Assembly: GCA_903822005.1 (NCBI GenBank)
Contig: CAIJNL010000023.1
Location: 37,159 to 101,158 of the forward strand
DNA length: 64,000 bases
From: an uncultured Nitrospiraceae bacterium
Lineage (GTDB): Bacteria; Nitrospirota; Thermodesulfovibrionia; Thermodesulfovibrionales; Dissulfurispiraceae
Direction of reading: 5' to 3'
Shown here: piece by piece, positions 54,610 to 63,779 of the stretch
How positions within the stretch are numbered: the first letter of the stretch is position 1
Layout: the number at the start of each line of letters is the position of its first letter
Made by a program: the position numbers and the translations under genes
The notes under the pieces: generated by a model
The model's input: only the letters and a program-made list of their open reading frames with translations
Database searches by the model: none
What the model was told of the DNA's origin: nothing

Positions 54610-55755
54610 TTATTGTCTATTCTCATCGAACAAAGCCAGGTACGACGCAAAAAGGAAAAGCCGATAGCGTGTTTTTCCGCTTATTTCCTTTAATATGCCT
54701 TGCCGTATAAACAGACTGACCAGATCGTTAGCCGCTTTTGTGCTAAGGTTGCATATTTTCTCCGCATGCTTAACGCTGACAACAGGTTGCTGAAATAATT
54801 GAGCAAGCAAAACGAGCGCCGAATGGGTACGCCTGCCGGCTGACTCTCGCAGCTTTCCTTCGATACTCTCTTTTAGTTTCAGTATTTCTGAGAGGGTATT
54901 TGAAGCCTGTCGGGCTGTTTCATCCACTCCGACCAGAAAGTACTTGAGCCAGTGCATCAGATCATTTTTTTCGCGCACGCGTGTGAGGTTATCGTAATAG
55001 AGACTCTTGTTTCTCTCAAAGAAGGCTGACAGGTAGAGTAATGGCTGGTTTAATATCTTTTCGCAGACCAGATAGAGCGTAATCAAAAGACGACCTACCC
55101 TGCCATTGCCGTCCAGGAAAGGATGTATAGTCTCGAACTGATAATGCGCAATACCTACCCGAACCAGCGTGGGAACATGAATATTTTCATTGTGGAGAAA
55201 ATTTTCGAGGTCGCCCATTAATTCATTAACATAGGTGTGAGCTGGAGGAATGAAAATCGCATCGCTCAAACTTGCGCCCCCGATCCAGTTTTGACTGGTC
55301 CTGAATTCGCCGGGCATTTTATGTTCGCCTCTTACGCCTGAAAGCAATCTTTCATGCGTTTTGCACAGCAGCCGCGATGAGAGCGGTAGTTGGTCTAATT
55401 CTCTTATTGCATTGTTCATGGCCTCTGAATAATTGCGCACTTCTTGCCAGTCATTTCGTCTTTCAGGGCTGATCTCTTCTTCGGGCATCAGTGCCTCGTC
55501 TATATTTGTTTGGGTACCCTCAATTCTGCTCGAAATAACTGCTTCCTTAGTGACATGCAAGTGAATGAACAAATCAATATTTGGTACAAGGCGCGCAAAT
55601 GAGTTGAGCTCGCCAAGACTGATGCAGGCCTTCTCTAAAAGCGTGGTGAGTTGCGGATCTTTCCATGTCCATTGCCTGTTAATCAGCTCAGTTACAAAGT
55701 AACTGTAATTTAGACCTTTTTCCCAGCGGCCAGCCTTATATTCACCTATATCCAT
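54610..55755 (-). CDS. Class II Fic-domain protein with winged helix
   Basis: A 381-residue Fic protein. The inhibitory motif SSRIEG (about 76-81, matching S/T-x-x-x-E-G/N) comes before the domain, which marks class II. The catalytic loop is HPFLDGNGRVGRLL (about 204-217). A C-terminal winged-helix segment (about 310-370; KHAEKICNLSTKAANDLVSL) is likely to bind DNA. It probably AMPylates a target protein, with autoinhibition by the N-terminal helix. GGAAGG precedes the ATG. It may repress its own gene through the upstream repeats. Confidence 0.9.
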   Translation of the reverse strand: MDIGEYKAGRWEKGLNYSYFVTELINRQWTWKDPQLTTLLEKACISLGELNSFARLVPNIDLFIHLHVTKEAVISSRIEGTQTNIDEALMPEEEISPERRNDWQEVRNYSEAMNNAIRELDQLPLSSRLLCKTHERLLSGVRGEHKMPGEFRTSQNWIGGASLSDAIFIPPAHTYVNELMGDLENFLHNENIHVPTLVRVGIAHYQFETIHPFLDGNGRVGRLLITLYLVCEKILNQPLLYLSAFFERNKSLYYDNLTRVREKNDLMHWLKYFLVGVDETARQASNTLSEILKLKESIEGKLRESAGRRTHSALVLLAQLFQQPVVSVKHAEKICNLSTKAANDLVSLFIRQGILKEISGKTRYRLFLFASYLALFDENRQ

Positions 55756-55766
55756 ATTTACCTTCC

Positions 55767-55837
55767 AAAATAAACTTAGAATCTATGGGTTTATTTTAAC
55801 ATATAAAAGTAAACTTGTAAATATATTAATTTACTTT
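55767..55837. promoter_or_regulatory. Array of GTTTAYTTT repeats upstream of the Fic gene
   Basis: A perfect 9-bp inverted pair, AAAATAAAC (55767-55775) and GTTTATTTT (55789-55797), is followed by a second pair, AAAGTAAA (55806-55813) and TTTACTTT (55830-55837). The array starts 12 bases before the Fic start and covers its likely promoter, so it is a good operator candidate for the winged-helix part of the Fic protein. Confidence 0.5.
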
Positions 55838-55977
55838 ATAGCCATAAGGTAAATTAATGGTCGCTTTATCTTACTTTTGTTATAAATCAGTTTTCCTAAG
55901 TTCTTTTAAAAAAAAGGGGGAAGTTCAATCCCCCCGTCTATCTATGAATGGTTAGTACGTTATCCCCATACTCGTGC

Positions 55978-56253
55978 TTAATAAGGAGATACACCTATAA
56001 CGACCCTCGGCACGGGTAAATAGATCCCCGGAGCCCCGACTACATAGGGAACACCAGCCCGGTAACCGTAGCCGCGATAATAACCGTTGTACCCGCGCCA
56101 GTAGCCACGCCCAGCGTAATGACCACCATAATAACCACTGTGACTATAAGCACCGCCACGACCTTCATGTCCGCCATATGGCGCTGCAAAGCCCGAATTT
56201 GCGCTCAGGAAAACTGCCATTACAACCCCGATTATGAATGCTATCTTTTTCAT
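55978..56253 (-). CDS. Small exported Gly/Tyr-rich protein
   Basis: A 91-residue protein with signal peptide (1-23, ending GFAA). The mature part is rich in Gly, Tyr, His and Arg (YSHSGYYGGHYAGRGYW and YRGYGYRAG), like other disordered surface or matrix proteins in many bacteria. It ends with a hydrophobic PVPRVVIGVSPY. CAAGGGAGG precedes the ATG. Function unknown. Confidence 0.75.
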   Translation of the reverse strand: MKKIAFIIGVVMAVFLSANSGFAAPYGGHEGRGGAYSHSGYYGGHYAGRGYWRGYNGYYRGYGYRAGVPYVVGAPGIYLPVPRVVIGVSPY

Positions 56254-56729
56254 GATATCCTCCCTTGTTCCTTCTGATCATTGATACAGGGTTTCAAAAC
56301 CCTGTTCTCTTTTCCTGACTAAATCTTATCAAATGATTATGAAGCAGTAGCGAAGGGATTACGAAGAATTGTGAATGGCAAATATAGAGCAGGCAAATAG
56401 CTGATAGCAGTTAGCTAAGATGATTAATAAGCATGTAAAGCTGCTGATAGTTGCAGAAAAATATCTATCAGCCATTAGCAATAAGCTCTCGGGTCAGACT
56501 GCCTTGTTGACTTGTTGCATTTTTTGCAACAACCGCGGGCTCGCACTGACTCATATTCAAATTTCTTTAATAAGCCGATTCGTTATTAAAGGATAATGGC
56601 CTAAGTGTTAATAAGATTAAAATGCGTCTTAAACATAAAATCCTGTTAATTTAGCCTTCAATGTCTATAAATTAACGTCTTATTGACAATATATCGTTAA
56701 TTTCAGGTAATAAACCAGGCTCCAGCTCC
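56254..56729. other. AT-rich intergenic stretch with a hairpin
   Basis: This 476-base region has no gene. It holds an 8-bp hairpin TTGTTGCA/TGCAACAA at 56512-56532 and loose repeats of GCTGATAG-type and TTAAT-type sequence (about 56390-56700). No clear promoter, RNA or mobile-element end is seen. Confidence 0.45.
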
Positions 56730-57332
56730 CTATTTCCCTTTCGTAAAACTCACAATATAGTTCAGCATTTCCCTATGCAGTTTGCCGCGGTCATTTGTCA
56801 TAAGGTTAAACACCAGCACCGAATCGTATGACAACCGGATAATGCCGTTGGTGATGAATTTGAATTCACCGGGCGGAACCTTTATGAGTTTTGCCAGTCT
56901 GGCGTCTGTCAGCATGGCATAGTACCCATAACCATTCCTGAGCTTAAGTTCTTTTAGTGTGATATTTTGTTCAACAGAGCCAAGTAAATACTGCTGTGAA
57001 GAAGCGATTACGCTGTCTTGCATTTTTTCGCGGGTATTGAATTGTGCGATATCAGGCGTATCGCTTTTGAAATAGAGCATCAAGATGTAAGCACTGCCCT
57101 TTTTTGGGGTCACCTTAACATCCGCAAACTTCATAGGCTCCTGCTTCTGGACCTCAATATCCATATCCGCGCTATCGGTCACAACGAATGTGTCCTTGGC
57201 GTTAATCTGGAGCCTGTATTCTTTTTCAGCAGCAAGGCATTGAGACGAAAAAGCGGCAAGCAGGATAAAGGACAAGATAAATACTGCGGCTATAAGCAAC
57301 GGCAAACAGGTGAAAGTCTTCCCTTTTCTCAT
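56730..57332 (-). CDS. Exported protein of unknown function (parent of relics)
   Basis: A 200-residue protein. A signal peptide or anchor is at about 8-34 (PLLIAAVFILSFILLAAF then CLAAE). The mature part is a mixed alpha/beta domain ending in SVLVFNLMTNDRGKLHREML. GGGGATTAGG lies before the ATG at 57332; an upstream TTG adds 13 residues without a site. No family recognised. It is of interest because fragments of its 3' end recur at 52775 and 54547, and its upstream sequence recurs at 54489 and 52722. Confidence 0.75.
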   Translation of the reverse strand: MRKGKTFTCLPLLIAAVFILSFILLAAFSSQCLAAEKEYRLQINAKDTFVVTDSADMDIEVQKQEPMKFADVKVTPKKGSAYILMLYFKSDTPDIAQFNTREKMQDSVIASSQQYLLGSVEQNITLKELKLRNGYGYYAMLTDARLAKLIKVPPGEFKFITNGIIRLSYDSVLVFNLMTNDRGKLHREMLNYIVSFTKGK

Positions 57333-57489
57333 CCTAATCCCCGCAGGTGCTGAAGTTTTTAACCCCTGCAAATTTGACAGATCAAAGAAACCCTGAAACC
57401 TATGAAGTTATTATACTAAATCCATCAGGATAATGATTTATCACGATCAGGTAATGGCTAGGCAGCTATTCAAATACGTGGACTTATAT

Positions 57490-57536
57490 TCCACATATTT
57501 GGGTAAATTTGTGGATTTTAGGTATACTGTTTATAC
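57490..57536 (+). promoter_or_regulatory. Palindrome-rich promoter of the DUF4143 ATPase gene
   Basis: CCACATATTT (57491-57500) and AAATTTGTGG (57505-57514) form a near-perfect inverted repeat. TTGGGT, an 18-base spacer and TATACT (57523-57528) give a sigma-70-like pair, ending about 10 bases before the ATG. A second inverted pair, GGTATA/TATACC, surrounds the -10 box. This implies a very short leader and likely self-regulation. Confidence 0.4.
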
Positions 57537-57537
57537 C

Positions 57538-58665
57538 ATGTTATATAAACGTGCTTATGACCTTAAACACTTCCTGAAACCCCAAAAGGCCCTGATCATC
57601 TATGGCCCCCGCCGGGTAGGTAAAACCACCCTTTTGCAGTCGTTTCTTAAAACATCGAGTCTCAAATATCGCCTTGATTCAGGAGATAATATCAAGGTAC
57701 AGGATGTCCTGGGCTCGCAGGATTTCGACAGGATTAAAGAGTACGCGGAAGGTTATGACCTCATCGCACTCGATGAAGCGCAGCAGATTCGCGGTATAGG
57801 CATGGGGCTGAAAATAATTATAGACCAGATACCCGGCATCCGTGTTATTGCCACGGGTTCTTCATCTTTTGATCTGGCCGGCGCACTCGGTGAGCCGCTT
57901 ACCGGAAGAAAAACAACACTGGTTCTTTATCCGCTCTCCCAAATTGAACTGGCAAAGACCCTGAATCGCCACGAATTAAGGGAGCGGCTGGAGGACTATC
58001 TTGTATTCGGCGCTTATCCTGATGTGATAACCGCGTTATCACGAAAGGAAAAGATAGCCTATCTTGAGGAGATCGTCAATTCGTATCTCCTTAATGACGT
58101 GCTCGCGCTCGATCGCATTAAGGGCGCAAGGATCCTGCTGGATCTGCTGAAATTGATAGCCTTCCAGGTAGGCAATGAGGTTTCGCTTACGGAAATAGCT
58201 ACACAGATAAAACTTGATGTCAAAACAGTCGGGCGTTATCTCGATCTTTTCGAGAAAGCTTTTGTAATACGCAGGGTTGGCGGGTTCAGCCGCAACCTCC
58301 GCAAGGAGTTGTCGAGCAAGGCCAAGTACTATTTCCTGGACAATGGGATCAGGAACGCCATTATCTCTCAATTCAATCCGCTGAACCTTCGTGACGATAT
58401 CGGTGCGCTGTGGGAAAACTTCATGGTCATCGAGCGCTTGAAAAAATGCACTTACAAAGGCATTCCGGGTGCCGATTATTTTTGGCGCACATATGATGGC
58501 CAGGAGATCGACCTGGTGGAGGAACGCGAAGGCAGTCTGTTTGCTTATGAGTTCAAGTGGTCTGAAACAACCCGCTGCAAACAACCAAAGGACTGGGTTC
58601 TTGCATATCCAAAAGCTGAATATCATGTTATTGACCGAAAAAAATATCTTGATTTTATTTTATAA
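57538..58665 (+). CDS. AAA-type ATPase with DUF4143 domain
   Basis: A 375-residue protein. Walker A GPRRVGKTTLLQSFL (about 22-36) and Walker B LIALDEAQQIRG (about 77-88) form the ATPase core, followed by the C-terminal DUF4143 region (about 195-370) with a PD-(D/E)xK-like EIDLVEEREGSLFAYEFKW (about 323-341). The frame is open 35 codons upstream, but homologues start near LYKRAYDLKHFLKPQKALI, so the ATG at 57538 is chosen. These genes are common in genomic islands and their biochemical role is unsettled. Confidence 0.88.
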   Translation: MLYKRAYDLKHFLKPQKALIIYGPRRVGKTTLLQSFLKTSSLKYRLDSGDNIKVQDVLGSQDFDRIKEYAEGYDLIALDEAQQIRGIGMGLKIIIDQIPGIRVIATGSSSFDLAGALGEPLTGRKTTLVLYPLSQIELAKTLNRHELRERLEDYLVFGAYPDVITALSRKEKIAYLEEIVNSYLLNDVLALDRIKGARILLDLLKLIAFQVGNEVSLTEIATQIKLDVKTVGRYLDLFEKAFVIRRVGGFSRNLRKELSSKAKYYFLDNGIRNAIISQFNPLNLRDDIGALWENFMVIERLKKCTYKGIPGADYFWRTYDGQEIDLVEEREGSLFAYEFKWSETTRCKQPKDWVLAYPKAEYHVIDRKKYLDFIL

Positions 58666-58736
58666 AAGGCTGGTATTATGCGTAAGTATTATTTCCCGCT
58701 TAAAATAATCAAAATCGACTGGGGTTCACTATCAAT

Positions 58737-59120
58737 ATGGCTGTCAAAGCAAAAAAAATGGAATACCCTCTTCGCTGGGTTGTTGAATCCATCGAGGAAG
58801 AACGCAGCTATCTCGAAAAGCCGATGTTCGGCTGTCTTGCAATCTATCTTCATGGCAGGCTCTCTCTTCTGCTGTCATCCGGCGATGAGCCCTGGAACGG
58901 GTTGTTAATCCCTACTGACCACCAGTTTCATGAGAGCATCAAAAAAGATTTCAATGATGTTCTGCAGCATCCGGTGCTGAAGAAGTGGCTCTACTTGCCC
59001 GAAAGGTCAGAGAATTTTGAGACCGTTGCACTGGACATAGTCGAAATAATCAAAATAAATGACCCGAGGTTTGGGGTCGAGCCAAAAGAGCGCACAAAAA
59101 AAGAGAAGAGGGCGCGGTGA
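58737..59120 (+). CDS. TfoX N-terminal-like protein
   Basis: A 127-residue protein. KPMFGCLAIYLHGRLSLLLS (about 28-47) resembles the core of the TfoX N-terminal fold, but the family call is weak. The C-terminal 15 residues are very basic. It follows the DUF4143 ATPase by 71 bases. Function unknown. Confidence 0.6.
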   Translation: MAVKAKKMEYPLRWVVESIEEERSYLEKPMFGCLAIYLHGRLSLLLSSGDEPWNGLLIPTDHQFHESIKKDFNDVLQHPVLKKWLYLPERSENFETVALDIVEIIKINDPRFGVEPKERTKKEKRAR

Positions 59121-59163
59121 AGCAGGTCCGGCCCTCTGAAAGTCCTTAATAGCCGATCAGATT

Positions 59164-60885
59164 CTAGCGAGTCGGCGCCCCTGTAAACTTGACTTCCCCC
59201 GAACGCTCAAGCTGGGCAGGGAGCTGAAGCTCCCAATCCCTGTATTCTATAGCAGCCTTGTCGAATTCTTTACCCTCAAAAAAGCCCCAGGTGCCGGGAG
59301 TTCCCCATACATTGTCAGCCTCTGTCGATAGGTTTTCGAATCCCTTATTGAGGGGAAGCTTGGCCTTGCGCCAGGCCGCGTTGCCTCCGGCGAGAATGCT
59401 TACCGGTTTTCTCGAAAGCTTTGCGAGGTCGCGGCCTGCAAGTGCAACCAGCGCAGGATTGTCGCCGGTCACCACAAAGACGGGCGCATCAGGAAATTTA
59501 TTTAAGCTTTCCGTAAGGCGGGAGCGGATCGCAAACCATGCGCCGGGGATATGTCCCTGTTTATAACGGAGACTGTCCGCAAAATCAATAACAGCAGCTT
59601 TTTTTGCCTGCAGGAGTTCATTGAGCTTTGCGGGTTCTATCTGCGCCAGCCTGATGTCGCTAAGCCCGGGTACAACAGGCTTCTTGTCGCCAGTCTCAAG
59701 CTTTATGCCCTTGAAAGGCTCGGCCAGGACAACTGCATCTGGCCAGCCCGACTGAACCAGCCACGAGGCTGTCATCAGTGCCCGCACCATATGATTGTCC
59801 ACAAGCACTATCCTGGCATTGCGGGTGCCGACAAACTTTTCGGTAGACTGCACGAGCGTGACGCCCCAGGCATACGTGGAATCAGGCCGGTGGCCTGCGC
59901 GAAAGTCATCGGGCGTGCGAATGTCTATGATATAGACCGAACGATCTTTCTCTGCCTTGTAAGCAGTGAGCGTCTTTGCATCTATGGTTTTGACATTATA
60001 TTTGGCCGCGATTTTTTGGGCTGTCTGGAGCGCCTGTCTGTATTTTTCTCCCTTTGGCTCTGGCGCAATTCGTGAAGAACTATGCTCAAGCTCGAAACCA
60101 GCCATGGACCATGCAGGTGTTCCGCCCTTCAGCCAGACAACATTTTTTAACCCGGCATTGATCAGGGTCTGGGCGCCGATGATGCCGCGCGTGCGGCCGG
60201 CACAGTTCACAACAACAAGCGTATCCTTTTTGACCGGGAGCTCGGAAAAGCGGTACACGAGTTCGGAAGAGGGCACGTTGATCGACCCAGGTATGTTCAT
60301 GTTAGCGTATTCATTGAATGGACGGCTGTCGAGCACTATAACATCCTTGCCGTCTGCAAGCTTCTTCTTAAGCTCAGCAGGAGTAATCGAGGGTGTGTGG
60401 TACACCTCCGAGATCCATTCCGCAAAGCCCTTGGAAGGAACACTCGTGCCGCTGAAGACCTCGAAACCGGCAGTCTTCCATGCAGGCACCCCGCCATCCA
60501 GTATGGATATCGAGCTGTAGCCGAGTTCATCGAGTTTTAGTGCGGCCCGCTCAGCAGTGCCTTCTCCGCCGTCAGTCAGCACAAGGCGGGTCGATTTGCG
60601 CGGCACCGAGTTTCCGATATCGATCTCGAGCTTGCTGAGAGGAACATTAACTGCGAGCAGAAGGTGCGCCTTTCCGTAAACGCCTTCTTCTCTCGGATCG
60701 ATGATCGCGATTTCCTTGCCGTCACTCTCCATTGCCCTGAAGGCCTTGGCTGTAATGCGCCTGAAATCAGATGCGGATGCAGAGAAAACAGAGACCGCCG
60801 AAATAAAAAAAAGTGCGACTAAGATAAAAAGCGCGGCTTGTCCAGTAAAGGCCGCGAATTTCCTGGTACTCCCGTTTGCCCTCAT
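59164..60885 (-). CDS. Exported multi-rhodanese protein (four domains)
   Basis: A 573-residue protein. A signal peptide (about 8-36) is followed by four rhodanese-like domains (about 40-150, 165-275, 305-420 and 435-550). Only the second has the active-site Cys (VVVNCAGRTRG). The matching loops of the others read VLTDGGEG, VLVDNHMV and VVTGDNPA and cannot carry a persulfide. It is likely a periplasmic sulfur-carrier or scaffold protein. GGAGG lies just before the ATG at 60885; an upstream ATG would add 22 residues. Confidence 0.88.
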   Translation of the reverse strand: MRANGSTRKFAAFTGQAALFILVALFFISAVSVFSASASDFRRITAKAFRAMESDGKEIAIIDPREEGVYGKAHLLLAVNVPLSKLEIDIGNSVPRKSTRLVLTDGGEGTAERAALKLDELGYSSISILDGGVPAWKTAGFEVFSGTSVPSKGFAEWISEVYHTPSITPAELKKKLADGKDVIVLDSRPFNEYANMNIPGSINVPSSELVYRFSELPVKKDTLVVVNCAGRTRGIIGAQTLINAGLKNVVWLKGGTPAWSMAGFELEHSSSRIAPEPKGEKYRQALQTAQKIAAKYNVKTIDAKTLTAYKAEKDRSVYIIDIRTPDDFRAGHRPDSTYAWGVTLVQSTEKFVGTRNARIVLVDNHMVRALMTASWLVQSGWPDAVVLAEPFKGIKLETGDKKPVVPGLSDIRLAQIEPAKLNELLQAKKAAVIDFADSLRYKQGHIPGAWFAIRSRLTESLNKFPDAPVFVVTGDNPALVALAGRDLAKLSRKPVSILAGGNAAWRKAKLPLNKGFENLSTEADNVWGTPGTWGFFEGKEFDKAAIEYRDWELQLPAQLERSGEVKFTGAPTR

Positions 60886-60977
60886 ATGAACCTCCTTAAT
60901 CCCGGTTGGAAGTTTTTTGTCCCCGCCGTATACCCATTCATTATATAACAAACCGGGTTATGCGGAAAAATGATAAC

Positions 60978-61010
60978 AAAAAAGGGCTGGGAGAAACCTC
61001 CCAACCCTTT
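60978..61010 (-). terminator. Terminator of tRNA-Lys
   Basis: On the minus strand AAAGGGTTGGGAGG pairs with the following CTCCCAGCCCTTT stem, then TTTTGTT. It begins 10 bases after the tRNA end. Confidence 0.85.
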
Positions 61011-61019
61011 GATTGTTAA

Positions 61020-61095
<76 letters not shown>

Positions 61096-61188
61096 ATATT
61101 AACAGTCTTATACTATACGGAAAAATGCTTTTTACCGTCAAGTTTTTATAGCCGCATTCATCCGCAGCTGTTGGCAAATGCTTTACAA

Positions 61189-62433
61189 TCAGACAAGATA
61201 AGAGAAGCGCTTCTCGAACTCCTTTGCCGTGAGATTGGTCAATTGCGCTATCTTTCTGAGGTTATCTCCCTCAAAATCGTCCTTGTCAAGCCTGATCATG
61301 TATTTTCTCGCCACCTCGAAACTCTCTGAGGTGATATCAACTGTCCTGACCTTTACCTTGCCGGTCTGGTCGAACAATTCGACAAAGGGTATCGGTTTGA
61401 GATAGCCCTGATCAAAGACTATCATCGAGCCGGTACCGCCTTTGAGCAGATACCTGACTGCGCCGTACCCGAGGTCCCTTGTATATTCGACATCATAAGG
61501 GATAGGATCAGCCGCCCTCAATTCGTAGCCGATAACCTTGTCAACGATAGTGATCTTTATCCCGAGTTCATTCAGGTTTTTCGTGACAAAGTTTTTAAGG
61601 ACCCTGCCGAGCTGGATGTCAGAGAGCCTCATCCTGCCGGTTTCATCGAGCCCGCACTGGTCATATTGCGACATCTCCTCAACAGTTGACAAGCCGCTGA
61701 TACCCTCGGCCAGTACAGCAACCCCGTGGTCGCGCCGCATGGAAAGCCGCTTGATGATGGAACCGGTGAGTATGTCTGCAGCCTTCTGGAGCGGATTCTG
61801 CGTATCGCGCAGCTCTTCTCCAATGACTGTGACAGTGGCGCCGGCTGCCTTTGCTATGCCGAGTGCGAGGAACCCGGCATTGCGGCCCATCGTAGATATG
61901 AAATACCATCTGCCTGTTGTCTTTGCGTCTTCCATTATGTTCTGTACGATCTTTACGCCCCAGTGGCGGGCGGTCTGATAACCGAAGGTAGTCTGGCCGC
62001 CGGGCAGGGGCACGTCGTTGTCAATCGTCTTGGGCACATGCACAACGCTGAAGGAGCCGCGCGCTTCTTTCTCTATCCAGTTAGACATAAAGAGCGTACC
62101 GTCACCGCCGATGGATACCAGGTATTTGATGCCGAGATGTTTAAGGGTTGCCATTAGGGTAGCGAATCTCTCTTTGGCCTTGTCAGGGAAGTCGCGGGAG
62201 GTGCGCAGTATGGAGCCGCCCTGGTTATGTATCCTCGAAACGATGTCTATCGTAAGCGGGACGGCGCAATTTTTTTCCCCGTCATAGAGGGCCTTGAACC
62301 CGCCCTTTATGCCAATGACCTGTTTCCCTTCATTAATAGCCTCTATGGTTGCTGCGCTGATTACCCCGTTTATGCCGGGCGCGGGTCCGCCCCCAACGAT
62401 GATACCTACCAGGTCTTTAGGCTTTACGCTCAT
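61189..62433 (-). CDS. pfkA: 6-phosphofructokinase
   Basis: A 414-residue phosphofructokinase of the longer group. It has GGGPAPGINGVISA (about 14-27), SIGGDGTLFMSN (about 102-113), VPKTIDNDVPLPGGQTTFGY (about 130-149, with catalytic Asp) and the MGRNAGFLA segment (about 186). Gly in GGDG where PPi enzymes have Asp suggests ATP as donor, although Lys in PKTIDND is shared with PPi forms. The start with GGGGTGAT before the ATG at 62433 is preferred over the ATG five codons upstream. Confidence 0.92.
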   Translation of the reverse strand: MSVKPKDLVGIIVGGGPAPGINGVISAATIEAINEGKQVIGIKGGFKALYDGEKNCAVPLTIDIVSRIHNQGGSILRTSRDFPDKAKERFATLMATLKHLGIKYLVSIGGDGTLFMSNWIEKEARGSFSVVHVPKTIDNDVPLPGGQTTFGYQTARHWGVKIVQNIMEDAKTTGRWYFISTMGRNAGFLALGIAKAAGATVTVIGEELRDTQNPLQKAADILTGSIIKRLSMRRDHGVAVLAEGISGLSTVEEMSQYDQCGLDETGRMRLSDIQLGRVLKNFVTKNLNELGIKITIVDKVIGYELRAADPIPYDVEYTRDLGYGAVRYLLKGGTGSMIVFDQGYLKPIPFVELFDQTGKVKVRTVDITSESFEVARKYMIRLDKDDFEGDNLRKIAQLTNLTAKEFEKRFSYLV

Positions 62434-62690
62434 ATTATCACCCCGCATGAGTATCTTTGCATATAGTATATCAAAACACGCATGTGGTTTGATGGTTTTG
62501 TTGCTTTTGGGCCATTGTGAACATTTCGGCCAAACCGCTCAAATAACCGACAGGCAGACACCAGGAAAAACTTCATACGTCACGAAAGCAATGGCGACTG
62601 TCCGGCGATATTTTCCATATAAAACTCACCTGGCAGTGGCACAATTCTGAATAAACATTTATAATAGAAAAAAATAACTCGGGAGAGTAT

Positions 62691-63779
62691 ATGTTATCAA
62701 GGGTGCTTAGCGCGTATGTTATAGGGATTGACGCCCACCTGATAGAGGTTGAGGCCGACATAGCATCTCGCGGCCTGCCTCATTTCAGCATGGTAGGCCT
62801 GCCGGACGCTGCCGTGAAAGAGAGCCGGGACCGCATAAAGGCAGCACTGAAAAACATCGGGTTCAATTTTCCGCTTAAACAGATAACGATCAACCTTGCG
62901 CCTGCTGACATGAAAAAAGAGGGTTCTTCCTTTGATCTGCCGATAGCAATCGGCATAGTCGCAGCCGAGGGAATCATACCCCAGAACCGCCTGAACGACT
63001 ATATAATGACGGGCGAACTTTCGCTTGACGGCAGGATCAAGCCTGTCAAGGGCGCGCTGCCGATCGCACTTGAGGCCAAGAGGCTCGGCTATAAGGGACT
63101 TATCCTGCCTGCGGAAAATGCTGCAGAGGCTGCGGTAGTTTCGGGCATAGCGGTCTATGGCATGGAGAGCCTGCCCGAGGTTATAGAGTATTTAAACGGC
63201 ATCACAGAAAAAGAGGGCTGCAAAGTCGACATAGAGGCCGCGATGGAGAGGCATTCTGTTTACGAGGACGACTTCGCTGACGTGAAGGGGCAGGAGCATG
63301 CCAAAAGGGCTCTCGAGGTGGCTGCAGCCGGATCGCACAATATATTAATGATAGGCCCTCCCGGCAGCGGCAAGACGATGCTGGCCAGGCGCCTTCCATC
63401 AATACTTCCGCCGCTGACCTTTGATGAGGCCCTCGAAACAACCAAGATACACAGCGTTGCCGGACAGCTTTCAGCAGGGCAGTCGCTTCTCGCTATCAGG
63501 CCATTCAGGTCGCCGCACCATACTATCTCAGACATTGCCTTGATAGGCGGAGGCCAATTCCCGCGCCCAGGCGAGGTATCGCTTGCGCATCACGGAATCC
63601 TCTTTCTGGATGAGCTGCCCGAGTTTAAACGCAATGCCCTGGAGGTGCTGAGACAGCCGCTCGAAAACGGGCTGGTAACGGTCTCGCGTGCAGTCGCTAC
63701 TATCTCGTATCCGGCGCAGTTCGTGCTGGTCTCGGCCATGAACCCATGTCGATGCGGTCACCTTTGCAAAGCAGCCTAA
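62691..63779 (+). pseudogene. comM: ComM/YifB Mg-chelatase-like ATPase, interrupted by an IS21 element
   Basis: The open frame gives 362 residues of a protein that normally has about 500. The N-terminal domain [23 protein letters not shown], Walker [19 protein letters not shown] (about 219-236) and Walker [11 protein letters not shown] (about 303-312) are intact. The native sequence stops at SAMNPC (about residue 353); the last nine codons come from the inserted element, ending at TAA 63779. ComM is a helicase used in natural transformation in many bacteria. The missing C-terminal part should lie beyond the element. Confidence 0.93.

Noticed and set aside
56390..56480. Short CRISPR-like repeats (GCTGATAG-type)
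   Set aside because: Repeats are short, irregular in spacing and divergent, with no cas genes.
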